Source: Promethearchaeota archaeon (GTDB taxonomy: Archaea; Asgardarchaeota; Lokiarchaeia; Sigyniarchaeales; SOKP01). From it: 32,829 nt of DNA. The stretch is from the NCBI GenBank assembly GCA_019057795.1, contig JAHLWS010000066.1, positions 1 to 32,829 of the forward strand, given 5' to 3'. A model generated the notes under the pieces. That model did no database searches and was not told where the DNA came from. It saw only the letters and a program-made list of their open reading frames with translations. A program made the position numbers and the translations under genes. Numbering within the stretch: position 1 is the first letter of the stretch; the number at the start of each line of letters is the position of its first letter. Of this stretch, positions 1 to 6,582 are shown piece after piece.

Positions 1-188
1 ATTTAGAAAAAATACTTAATTTAATCTCTTAAGTGATAAAAATAATAGGATGCTCTTCGTGTAAACTTTTAAAAAGGGTTAATAGTTCCATATTTTTACA
101 TTATTGATGTAATCAAGTAAAACCTAACTTATTTCTTGACGGAATTTAGACGAAGACCAAGCGTTTGGTGGGGATTACTTTCAATTTT

Positions 189-608
189 TTACGTAGAGGA
201 AGCCTTTTTCAAATCAGTTAACGTTTTTTGTAACGCCTTTATTTCCGTGTTTACATCTTTAATTCTTTTCTTTTTTTCGCTATCTATTTCCTTCAATTTT
301 AGGTTTAACATTTTCTCTTTTTCATTAATTAATTTTACTGATTCTTTTTTTAATCCTTTTAGAGAAGGCTTTAATTCCTTCTTTTTTAAACTCCATTCAT
401 CAGCTTTTTCTACTGCTTCCTTTAACTTTTCTTGTTCGGCATTTAGTTTAGACTTAATCTCGTTGAGTTTAGGGTCGAACTCTAGCTCAACTTCGCTTTT
501 AATAGAAGAGCTCCTCTCATTAAATTCTTCTTCAATTTTACTTATTTCTTCCTTTTTTGAATTAATTTGGTTTTTAATTTCATCTTCCGACGTTAAATTA
601 CACCTCAT
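189..608 (-). CDS. Coiled-coil protein, function unknown
   Basis: The 139-residue product is almost entirely charged heptad-like sequence, rich in K and E with regularly placed L and I from about residue 8 to 134, so it should form one long coiled coil. It has no signal peptide, membrane segment or cysteine motif. The frame opens at the only in-frame ATG, at 608; an overlapping plus-strand frame is F/S-rich and reads as its antisense shadow. The gene stands alone, followed by a stretch with a decayed gene. I do not recognise a specific family; small structural coiled-coil proteins like this are common in Asgard genomes, but that is context, not identification. Confidence 0.6.
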   Translation of the reverse strand: MRCNLTSEDEIKNQINSKKEEISKIEEEFNERSSSIKSEVELEFDPKLNEIKSKLNAEQEKLKEAVEKADEWSLKKKELKPSLKGLKKESVKLINEKEKMLNLKLKEIDSEKKKRIKDVNTEIKALQKTLTDLKKASST

Positions 609-786
609 TTAATATTTTTAACAATTTGGGCACTATAAGCCCAATTATTAATTATTTGGTTCGTATTTAACTCTTAGTATTTCTACATTTCTCTACGGAA
701 AAGGTCGAACATAATTAAACTGACCCTCTCTGGATTTTTAGAGGTGATTTTAGTCCTTTTCTTTAACGTTATGGAATAGAAAAAAC

Positions 787-1035
787 GTGCCAAATGATGT
801 TCCAAAGAAATCTAAAAAACAATTTGGTCCGAAAACAGGAGACCCAGAAAAGTTTGAGACATGGGAAGAATTCTGGAATGTGTAGGTTAATCAAATTCAA
901 TTTACGATCAAACACACCGCTGAAAATCATAATCTTCCTGAGCAGTTGAGATCAGATTTTTTACCCACTCCTTATGTATCCACAATTGTAAGGGGATGGG
1001 CTGAAAAAGCGTTAGATATATTTGCCAATATTTAA
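787..1035 (+). pseudogene. Internal fragment of a glycyl radical enzyme (pyruvate formate-lyase-like), with in-frame TAG
   Basis: Translating from the GTG at 787 gives 82 codons that read as the middle of a glycyl radical enzyme of the PFL/alkylsuccinate synthase group. The KTGDP motif is followed by F-x-T-W-E-E-F-W, then a helix with N-Q-I-Q, and then a segment with LPTPYVSTIVRGWAEKA, matching the family pattern of P-x-x-S-x-L-x-x-G-x-x-x-K. An in-frame TAG interrupts at 883-885, where the family usually has an aromatic or aliphatic residue, so a single point change from TAT or TAC explains it. The catalytic cysteine region and the C-terminal glycyl radical loop are absent and the frame ends at TAA 1033-1035. 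This is a decayed remnant, not a working enzyme. Family assignment is from remembered motifs. Confidence 0.55.
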
Positions 1036-1084
1036 ATTGGTAAATGTGTATATAAAATACAAATAATATAATTGACTTAAAAAG

Positions 1085-1822
1085 ATGTCCGAGGATAAAG
1101 AAAAAAATTATAAAAGATTAAAGAAAAAACGGGAAAAATTTAATTCCCTACCATTCAATAAAGAATTAATAAAAAAAGATGGTGAATCTTTAAGAAACTT
1201 ATTAAGTGATTATATTTCAAATGCTATTGGACGGATAGATCATTACGAAGAACAGAGAAAATGGTTTTTAGAGATAAATCTTGCGTTTTTGGCTTTTCTT
1301 GGAACAGCATTTGTCTTTATTTTGTCTTATCTTCTTAACCCTGAAAATATACCGATAAATATAAGTATATTAATACTTTTAGTAGGAATTAGTATAGGTA
1401 TCTTTATTTTTATTATTTTCTCGTTAATAATAATATTTTATTATTTCATAGAGCACGGAACTGAATTTGAGGATGAAAAAGATTTCAATAAAACCGAACA
1501 AGAATTAAATAAATTTTGGATTTCACCCAGATTCCATAGAGGAATTATACCAAAAAAAGAAGAGATTGAATGTGATCCATTACTCTTTATAAAAAAATTA
1601 AATAAATTCGCAAAAAATTTTACAAAAAAAGATTCTATCGAGAAATTATTGAGAGAAGATATAAAAACTCTTTTCAATATTTATATCCATCAAGATAACT
1701 ATTATAGAATTGGAACCTCTATTCGAGAACTTACAAAGTGGAGTTTTATCATTCTAATAATCTTTATTATTGGTAGTCCAATCGTTTCTTTAATAACTTT
1801 TATTATTCAAATGACAATCTAA
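1085..1822 (+). CDS. Three-helix membrane protein, unknown function
   Basis: The product has 245 residues. A basic N-terminal 60 residues is followed by hydrophobic helices at about 67-85 and 92-120, a charged soluble stretch at about 125-215, and a last hydrophobic helix at about 217-242. There is no signal peptide, so the basic N-terminus is probably cytoplasmic. The paired central helices with a soluble segment recall SLATT-type membrane effectors that accompany defence genes, but I see no diagnostic motif and treat that as speculation. The gene is monocistronic and preceded by an AT-rich stretch (1030-1080). Confidence 0.6.
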   Translation: MSEDKEKNYKRLKKKREKFNSLPFNKELIKKDGESLRNLLSDYISNAIGRIDHYEEQRKWFLEINLAFLAFLGTAFVFILSYLLNPENIPINISILILLVGISIGIFIFIIFSLIIIFYYFIEHGTEFEDEKDFNKTEQELNKFWISPRFHRGIIPKKEEIECDPLLFIKKLNKFAKNFTKKDSIEKLLREDIKTLFNIYIHQDNYYRIGTSIRELTKWSFIILIIFIIGSPIVSLITFIIQMTI

Positions 1823-1932
1823 ACCTTTTAGAAATTTTTTAATTCAAATTATTAAAGTATTTTTTCGGATTTTTTGATTCTCAGTGTTTATATTCAGTTA
1901 ATAGTAAGTAAATTGTTCATTTTATTAAATAT

Positions 1933-2484
1933 CTAATCTTTATAGTATAATACTCCGATTGAATTGGACTTACTAGCAAATTCTTGAGATAGTTTATGGC
2001 TTTCGTGAATGACAAAACTTTCTTTTAACGGTCTTCCACTTTTTCCTGTATTAAAAAGAGTAGATTGAAACAATTGAACTGCAATATTTACCATTTCAAC
2101 ATCTAAAATCGAATAACGATCGATGTCTTTAAATCTTTGAGATAGTCGCATTTTAAACCTGTATAGCTGCGGTTGAGCCATGCTCTTCTTGTTCCAAATG
2201 TGACTTTTGATTAAGAATTCTTTATCGTTCAATAACGCCATAACTCCAAACGGAACATCGTATATTTTATCGTATTTTAACAAATACATTCTACTTGGAT
2301 GAGATTTAAGAACTTCAAAAATTATGAATTCTGGCAAAATTGGATATTCTCCGCTCTCGATTAACTCACTATATACTTTTACGAACAAATCTTTTTGTTT
2401 ATTGCTAATGTCTCCATCAAAAAGGAAAATTACCCTTTGTTCCCTTAAAATTTCGATCTGAACTAACATTTCTTGAAAAAGCAT
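1933..2484 (-). CDS. PIN-like nuclease candidate
   Basis: The frame can be extended to 2580, but the ATG at 2484 is preferred: the palindromic TATTTAAATA at 2507-2516 lies about 27 bases before it, which fits leaderless archaeal transcription, and the longer N-terminus would lie upstream of the promoter. The 183-residue product starts with a hydrophobic strand ending in FLFDGD (D23, D25), has an acidic residue in a following strand (E57 in FIIFEV) and another at D128 in a helix (ILDVEMVNIAV). It ends with FVIHESHKLSQEF and a GVLYY strand. This acidic spacing resembles PIN-domain RNases, but the match is weak and the fold should be checked. It is divergent from a MazG-like remnant at 2566. Confidence 0.45.
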   Translation of the reverse strand: MLFQEMLVQIEILREQRVIFLFDGDISNKQKDLFVKVYSELIESGEYPILPEFIIFEVLKSHPSRMYLLKYDKIYDVPFGVMALLNDKEFLIKSHIWNKKSMAQPQLYRFKMRLSQRFKDIDRYSILDVEMVNIAVQLFQSTLFNTGKSGRPLKESFVIHESHKLSQEFASKSNSIGVLYYKD

Positions 2485-2506
2485 TAAAACAACAAAGCAA
2501 CGAAAG

Positions 2507-2516
2507 TATTTAAATA
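2507..2516. promoter_or_regulatory. Palindromic TATA box shared by divergent genes
   Basis: TATTTAAATA is its own reverse complement. On the minus strand it lies about 27 bases before the ATG at 2484 (leaderless). On the plus strand it would start RNA near 2538, giving a leader of about 28 bases that carries GAGAGG (2551-2556) before the ATG at 2566. Confidence 0.5.
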
Positions 2517-2565
2517 AAAATAACGATACTAATTTAGTAATTTCCAAATTAGAGAGGATGAATAT

Positions 2566-2652
2566 ATGCAAGAAGTCCAAGCTAAAGTTAGAGAATTTAT
2601 AGAAAAATATGATTTTTCAGCGAACCTAAGTATTTCCATAAGGATTATCTAA
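2566..2652 (+). pseudogene. 5' remnant of a MazG-like nucleotide pyrophosphohydrolase gene
   Basis: A Shine-Dalgarno-like GAGAGG precedes the ATG at 2566. The 28-residue reading frame begins MQEVQAKVREFIEKYDFSA, which resembles the first helix of archaeal MazG-like NTP pyrophosphohydrolases, just before their LDLVSEVGELAKE metal-binding helix. After about residue 20 the similarity stops and the frame ends at TAA 2650-2652, overlapping the 3' end of the convergent winged-helix gene. The promoter, ribosome-binding site and start thus survive without the rest of the gene, which suggests a deletion or insertion boundary near 2620-2630. The family call rests on about 18 residues and is tentative. 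Confidence 0.35.
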
Positions 2653-2922
2653 TTGATCTATGATCTCTTTCAATCTCAATTTCAAAATTATTCCGTTATT
2701 TGTTAAATGGATCGTTTTATGTTTCTTTATTGAGTCATACTCGATGGAGATAATATTTTTTTGAAGTAATTCCTTTTTAACTCGTAAAAACATATTATAA
2801 TAATCTGTTTCATTAAGGTTTTTAGTGAATTGCATAATAGAAATTTTTGATCCATCACTCGATAAGAGATCCAAGACTCGATAGAAACCATATTTCCTTA
2901 ATAAGCTTGTTTTTTCGATCAA
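2626..2922 (-). CDS. Small winged-helix DNA-binding protein
   Basis: The 98-residue product fits a one-domain winged helix-turn-helix: an N-terminal helix (LLRKYGFYRVLDLL), a short ISIMQF strand and helix, a recognition-helix-like DYYNMFLRVKKELLQKN at about 40-57, and a beta wing ending in KTIHLTNNG at about 68-76, the usual MarR/ArsR-like wing signature. A C-terminal helix may dimerise. There is no metal or ligand motif. It is probably a transcription regulator, target unknown. Its 3' end runs into the truncated MazG-like remnant, so it may have arrived with the rearrangement that destroyed that gene. Confidence 0.55.
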   Translation of the reverse strand: MIEKTSLLRKYGFYRVLDLLSSDGSKISIMQFTKNLNETDYYNMFLRVKKELLQKNIISIEYDSIKKHKTIHLTNNGIILKLRLKEIIDQLDNPYGNT

Positions 2923-3275
2923 TTTTTAAACCAGATTTATTTTAATTTTTTTATTAAATTTAGATTAATATGTTAATAATATAGACGTTCTCTTATTTAA
3001 AGTTCACCTATTTAACCAGAATTGAGTTTTAAATGAGATGGTGAAATATACCACAAATCTGGGTTTATTTTTACCATACATAAAATGTATCGAAAAGAGT
3101 TAGTATTAAATTAAAATTGTTATAGACAGAAAATGAGATCAGAAGAAAATTTCCATTTCATGATGACTATATTTTTTAAACTTAATCCATAATTTCACCC
3201 TGAATAGATTAATAATCATGAAAATTTTAAGACTTAAGACAAATAAAATTAATTTATAATTTTTCATAAACGATA
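2923..3275. other. Intergenic stretch without recognised content
   Basis: These 353 bases are AT-rich with stops in all frames. I see no RNA gene, repeat or coding remnant. The minus-strand TTTAATAAA near 2950-2958 may be the TATA element of the winged-helix gene. Confidence 0.4.
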
Positions 3276-3845
3276 TTAACGATTCTCTACTTTTTTCTTC
3301 AAATAATCTATGAAATCATTTAGCACCTGAACATTTGAGTCGAAATCATATTTTCTTGAGTAAAACACTTCATTTGGACCTATTTCACGCCCTAAATTTA
3401 AACGTCGTATTAAAAACTGGTGTATTACAGGAAAATTTGTAACATGTATTTCAAAATCATTATCATATAGGGTATTATCATCTCTATATCTAAAACCGAT
3501 TACTACTAATTTTGGAAATAATTCACCTAATTCTTGTATAACTTCCAATTCTCTTAAATTAGCTCCGCCTTCTATATATTCTATATCTTCATATCCTTCA
3601 AGCAATACTATAATCCTTTTTATAGGGTCATATCTTTTTTGTTTAGACTCTTTTTCCTTTTCCTCGACTTCAATCTCTCTAAATTTAGGTATAACCATCA
3701 TTTCAAGAATAAAAAATGAAGGTGTCCAGATTACAGGAATGATCAAGAGTAGTAAAAGATTAAAGATGGAGAATATAACTATAATTATTGTCATAATTAC
3801 CAATATTATAGAGATTATCCATCGCAATTTCCATATTTTATTCAT
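3276..3845 (-). CDS. Membrane-anchored protein with cytoplasmic alpha/beta domain, unknown
   Basis: The product has 189 residues. Two hydrophobic helices lie at about 9-31 and 32-53, forming an N-terminal hairpin, followed by a charged linker (VEEKEKESKQKR) and a soluble alpha/beta domain to the end. The soluble part contains RIIVLLEGYEDIEYIEGG, then LGELFPKLVVIGFRYRDD and a C-terminal helix DFIDYLKKK. I do not recognise the domain and see no catalytic signature. It is monocistronic, on the same strand as the Avs-like operon but separated from it by two other transcription units. Confidence 0.55.
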   Translation of the reverse strand: MNKIWKLRWIISIILVIMTIIIVIFSIFNLLLLLIIPVIWTPSFFILEMMVIPKFREIEVEEKEKESKQKRYDPIKRIIVLLEGYEDIEYIEGGANLRELEVIQELGELFPKLVVIGFRYRDDNTLYDNDFEIHVTNFPVIHQFLIRRLNLGREIGPNEVFYSRKYDFDSNVQVLNDFIDYLKKKVENR

Positions 3846-3964
3846 TTTTTCCTCTTTTTAATTTTATTAAATAATTATTTTATATCTTTAAGAAAATAAT
3901 TCATATATTTAAACAAGAATACACAACAAAATTAAAAATATTAACTATTATTTTTTTATTAATT

Positions 3965-4165
3965 TTATCCTGGAAAAATTTTTTTACATTCCCATCAGAA
4001 ACATATATCGTTGGTAAAAAACCTGTTGCACTACTTTTTTCTCTAGGTATATTCGGAAGAAAACAATCAGATAGAATAGTTTTTATTTAGTATTCTCACA
4101 ACTAAAATTTCTAATTCCTTTAAGGATATTGACTTGATTTTATCATAAATTTCTTCTTTCAACAT
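3965..4165 (-). pseudogene. Frameshifted small ORF, unknown
   Basis: From an ATG at 4165 a 32-residue frame (MLKEEIYDKIKSISLKELEI and on) stops at TGA 4067-4069. Shifting one base there opens a continuation, DCFLPNIPREKSSATGFLP then TIYVSDGNVKKIFPG, which ends at TAA 3965-3967. The joined product of about 65 residues looks like ordinary soluble protein on both sides of the shift, so a single-base indel near 4070 is likely. Family unknown. The upstream part contains a short ATCTTAT tandem repeat. Confidence 0.3.
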
Positions 4166-4183
4166 AGTAACCCATTTATTTCT

Positions 4184-4204
4184 ATCTTATATCTTATATC
4201 TTAT
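4184..4204. repeat. ATCTTAT tandem repeat, three copies
   Basis: Three perfect contiguous 7-base units lie in non-coding DNA just upstream of the frameshifted small ORF on the minus strand. This is probably simple-sequence slippage. Confidence 0.6.
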
Positions 4205-4290
4205 AATTAAAATAATAATTTAAAAAGAAAAATTTGTGTAATAATCCATTAATAGTTAATTAATAATTAATTGCAACAGAGAGGAGTGGA

Positions 4291-4298
4291 TTTAAAAA
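4291..4298 (+). promoter_or_regulatory. TATA box of the GIY-YIG-like gene
   Basis: TTTAAAAA is centred about 26 bases before the ATG at 4320, so the transcript should be leaderless. The purine-rich GAGTGGA upstream could serve as BRE. Confidence 0.45.
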
Positions 4299-4319
4299 CT
4301 TCAAATTTATGATATTTAT

Positions 4320-4571
4320 ATGAACGAAGACGATATCAGAAAAGCTATAATGAAGAAAGCGCACACCTATGCAGAATGGACAATTGGGATAACAGAAAAT
4401 CCAAAAACACGTAAAAGTGGTCATGGAAATCCTAAAAAATGGTTTCAATGGAGAGCCAATACTGAGGGCGTTGTCAGAAAACTTGAAAAAGACTTCCTTA
4501 AAAAAGGGATGAAGGGTGCAACTGGTGGTGGCAAAGAGCCAAAATACATCTATATTTTTAAAAAAAAATGA
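4320..4571 (+). CDS. GIY-YIG-like mini-protein
   Basis: The 83-residue product carries WTIGITENPKTRKSGHG at about residues 19-35, the G-I-T-x-N-P-x-x-R strand-turn-helix of GIY-YIG-like domains. It continues with WFQWRANTEGVVRKLEKDFLKKGMKGATGGG, where the helix with E55 and the GATGGG glycine cluster match a family of small proteins found in phages and bacteria, and ends with a YIYIFKK strand. It lacks the separate DNA-binding domain of full homing or repair nucleases, and the canonical GIY/YIG tyrosines are not both evident, so activity is uncertain. It lies convergent to the HNH gene of the Avs-like operon, making this end nuclease-rich. Homologues of this size are usually unassigned. Confidence 0.6.
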   Translation: MNEDDIRKAIMKKAHTYAEWTIGITENPKTRKSGHGNPKKWFQWRANTEGVVRKLEKDFLKKGMKGATGGGKEPKYIYIFKKK

Positions 4572-4602
4572 TGAAACAGAGATAAATGCTTTAATTAATC
4601 AC

Positions 4603-5637
4603 TTATTTATATTTCATTATATCTCTTATAATTTCATTTAAACCTGTGATAAATGCTGTAATTTCAGAAGTGGGATTGTCTATTTGTTCAAGTTCCTGTC
4701 GTTTCTTTGTTAATTGTTTGACAATATTTTTTCTATTTGATATGATTTTCTCTCTTTCTTCCCGGATTAAAATATAATATTCATTTTTTAAAAATCTAAA
4801 AAACTGTAAATTATTTTCATCTATAGTTTTAACAATTAAATCAAAGAATTCTCCTAATTTTTTGCACATATAGAGTATTTTGAGAACTTCTAAGTCCCTA
4901 TTTCCTTTATTATGAGCTTTTTCAATATCAGGAATAATCGTTTCATTAAGTAATAGCCTTGCCTTCTTAGCAGGCGTTAACAAATATAATATATCGATGA
5001 ATTCAAGATTTAGACTTGAGTCCAAATTAAAGATCATATTATAAGCAAAATCTAAAAATTTCTTTATTACTGGTAATTCTACCTCAGAGATTTTCTTTCT
5101 ACTAAAAATATCATTAAATTTGTCTCTTATAATATAAATTAAGACATCGTTCTCTGAGGGTTGTACCTCACTCCATATTTCAATTATTTCTTCAATTACA
5201 TTAAGATTCGGAATTTTTATGTCTAAATTTCGTTCTTTTAATGATAGATATTCAATAAGAGCTTCTTTATCAAATTGTTCATATTTCTCCCTTATTATAT
5301 TCATCTTTTTTTTAATATCATCTATTTTTTCTCTTGTAATTGAAAAATAATGTAAATATGTTTCTAATTCTAAAATTTTTCCCCATTTTTCTCTATTACA
5401 TTTGTTATGAGAAGGAACTAAGTTAATTATATCATTAATCTTAAAATCAGGTGATAATTTTAATTGTTTTTTAAGGGTTTCATATTCCTTGGGAAAATTT
5501 TTTGGCACTACTTGCGCTATAATGTGATCAATGTGAAGATTCGGATATTTTGATATTAGATCTTTACAATAAAAACATTGCTTATTAAATACATCCCTAA
5601 TTGCAGTTCTAAATATTGGGTCTTGAATATTTACCAT
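4603..5637 (-). CDS. HNH endonuclease with large helical C-terminal domain; third gene of Avs-like operon
   Basis: The N-terminal 90 residues form a zinc-type HNH domain: CFYC (C21, C24), then HIDH (H35, D37, H38) as the beta-strand metal-binding core, N72 in the NLVPSHNKCN segment, and H77/C80 closing the fold. The remaining 250 residues are predicted helical (KIDDIKKKMNIIREKYEQ, LKILYMCKKLGEFFD and a KEE-rich coiled C-terminus), with no recognised motif. The start is the ATG at 5637; the upstream cyclotransferase-like gene ends 51 bases before it on the same strand. Since the operon begins with a STAND nuclease resembling Avs, this HNH protein is plausibly a second effector or a nucleic-acid-processing partner. 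It could also be independent restriction (McrA-like); nothing in the C-terminal part settles this. Confidence 0.75.
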   Translation of the reverse strand: MVNIQDPIFRTAIRDVFNKQCFYCKDLISKYPNLHIDHIIAQVVPKNFPKEYETLKKQLKLSPDFKINDIINLVPSHNKCNREKWGKILELETYLHYFSITREKIDDIKKKMNIIREKYEQFDKEALIEYLSLKERNLDIKIPNLNVIEEIIEIWSEVQPSENDVLIYIIRDKFNDIFSRKKISEVELPVIKKFLDFAYNMIFNLDSSLNLEFIDILYLLTPAKKARLLLNETIIPDIEKAHNKGNRDLEVLKILYMCKKLGEFFDLIVKTIDENNLQFFRFLKNEYYILIREEREKIISNRKNIVKQLTKKRQELEQIDNPTSEITAFITGLNEIIRDIMKYK

Positions 5638-5688
5638 ACATTTATTCTATTTTTTTTTTGTAAATAAATTTCATTATTTATTATAGAT

Positions 5689-6567
5689 TCAAGAAATTAA
5701 GTTAGGAAAATATTCTAAAATTCCAGATCGGTTGAGATTTTTCCATAAATCACTTCCATGAAATTCCCAATCTTGAGTTTTTTTCCATTCTTCATTAATT
5801 CTCATTTCCAGGTTGTTTACATAATATTCTAATTTCTCATCATCAATATCCATTATAGACAATAAATCTCTTATATCAATACCATGAACACCTCCTAAAA
5901 TACACTCCATAAAATAGGTATCTCGGCCTAAATCTCCTGAATGAATAGCCTTGTTGAAATTCATTAAACGAATATCATTATTTGAATCTTTTTTTGCTCC
6001 AATACTCGTATGAATTGAAATCAGACCGTAAATACAATTTGGGTTGTTTTTCATTTTTAATTTAACAGGATGAGGAATGTAACTGTTAGAATTTAATACA
6101 TCACTATTAATACACCTACCTAGTCTAATTCTATATTCCTGAATCTTTTCCTTGTGGTTTAGATTTTTTTCTTGATATGGATAAAAATTCCAAAGAAATT
6201 CACTAATGGTTTTAAATTTATCATTATTTGTGTTGTAGTGGATTAATTCATTTTTAATTCTCTCTATTATGGAACTCGGATAGCCTTCTCTTTGTGCAAC
6301 TCTTTTTAAGACCTCATCCTTGATATAATAAGCAATACATTCAAAGGAGTTCCCTGACTTATCAATAGACTCATAAATATTTACAATCTCCCCAATAGGA
6401 TCGAAGTCTTTACCAATATCCATATAACGCCCCCGATTAGTATTGAATCCTCGTCTTCCTCGAAATCTAACGATAAATGGTTTTACAATTTCCAAATTAT
6501 TTGTTGATTTTCTTTCATCAATTCCAAAACGACTCATTAATGAACCATAACCAATTACTAAGATCAT
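5689..6567 (-). CDS. Gamma-glutamylcyclotransferase-fold (GGCT/AIG2-like) protein; second gene of Avs-like operon
   Basis: The product has 292 residues. It begins with MILVIGYGSL, the GYGSL phosphate/carboxylate-binding loop (residues 6-10) diagnostic of the GGCT/ChaC/AIG2-like fold. FRGRRGFN follows at about 35-42, and after CIAYYIKDEVLKRVAQREGYP there is an E in REGY (E94), the position of the catalytic glutamate in this fold. It is longer than typical GGCTs (about 150-190) because of a roughly 100-residue C-terminal part with RDTYFMECILGGVHGID, which may be a separate helical domain. The gene starts 15 bases after the STAND gene stops, with an AGGGGT ribosome-binding site, so the two are surely cotranscribed. 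In this context it may act on a glutamyl-, amide- or nucleotide-linked signal or protein modification; the substrate is unknown. Confidence 0.7.
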   Translation of the reverse strand: MILVIGYGSLMSRFGIDERKSTNNLEIVKPFIVRFRGRRGFNTNRGRYMDIGKDFDPIGEIVNIYESIDKSGNSFECIAYYIKDEVLKRVAQREGYPSSIIERIKNELIHYNTNNDKFKTISEFLWNFYPYQEKNLNHKEKIQEYRIRLGRCINSDVLNSNSYIPHPVKLKMKNNPNCIYGLISIHTSIGAKKDSNNDIRLMNFNKAIHSGDLGRDTYFMECILGGVHGIDIRDLLSIMDIDDEKLEYYVNNLEMRINEEWKKTQDWEFHGSDLWKNLNRSGILEYFPNLIS

Positions 6568-6582
6568 TTTTACCCCTAATTT

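Noticed and set aside
136..612. Plus-strand 158-residue ORF rich in F and S
   Set aside because: It is the antisense shadow of the coiled-coil gene, whose composition is coherent in the other strand.
883..885. TAG in the glycyl radical fragment as pyrrolysine
   Set aside because: The surrounding gene lacks both ends and catalytic residues, so a nonsense mutation in a relic is simpler; no Pyl context is visible.
2485..2580. Extended N-terminus of the PIN-like gene
   Set aside because: It would place the start upstream of the TATA box; the ATG at 2484 fits leaderless initiation.
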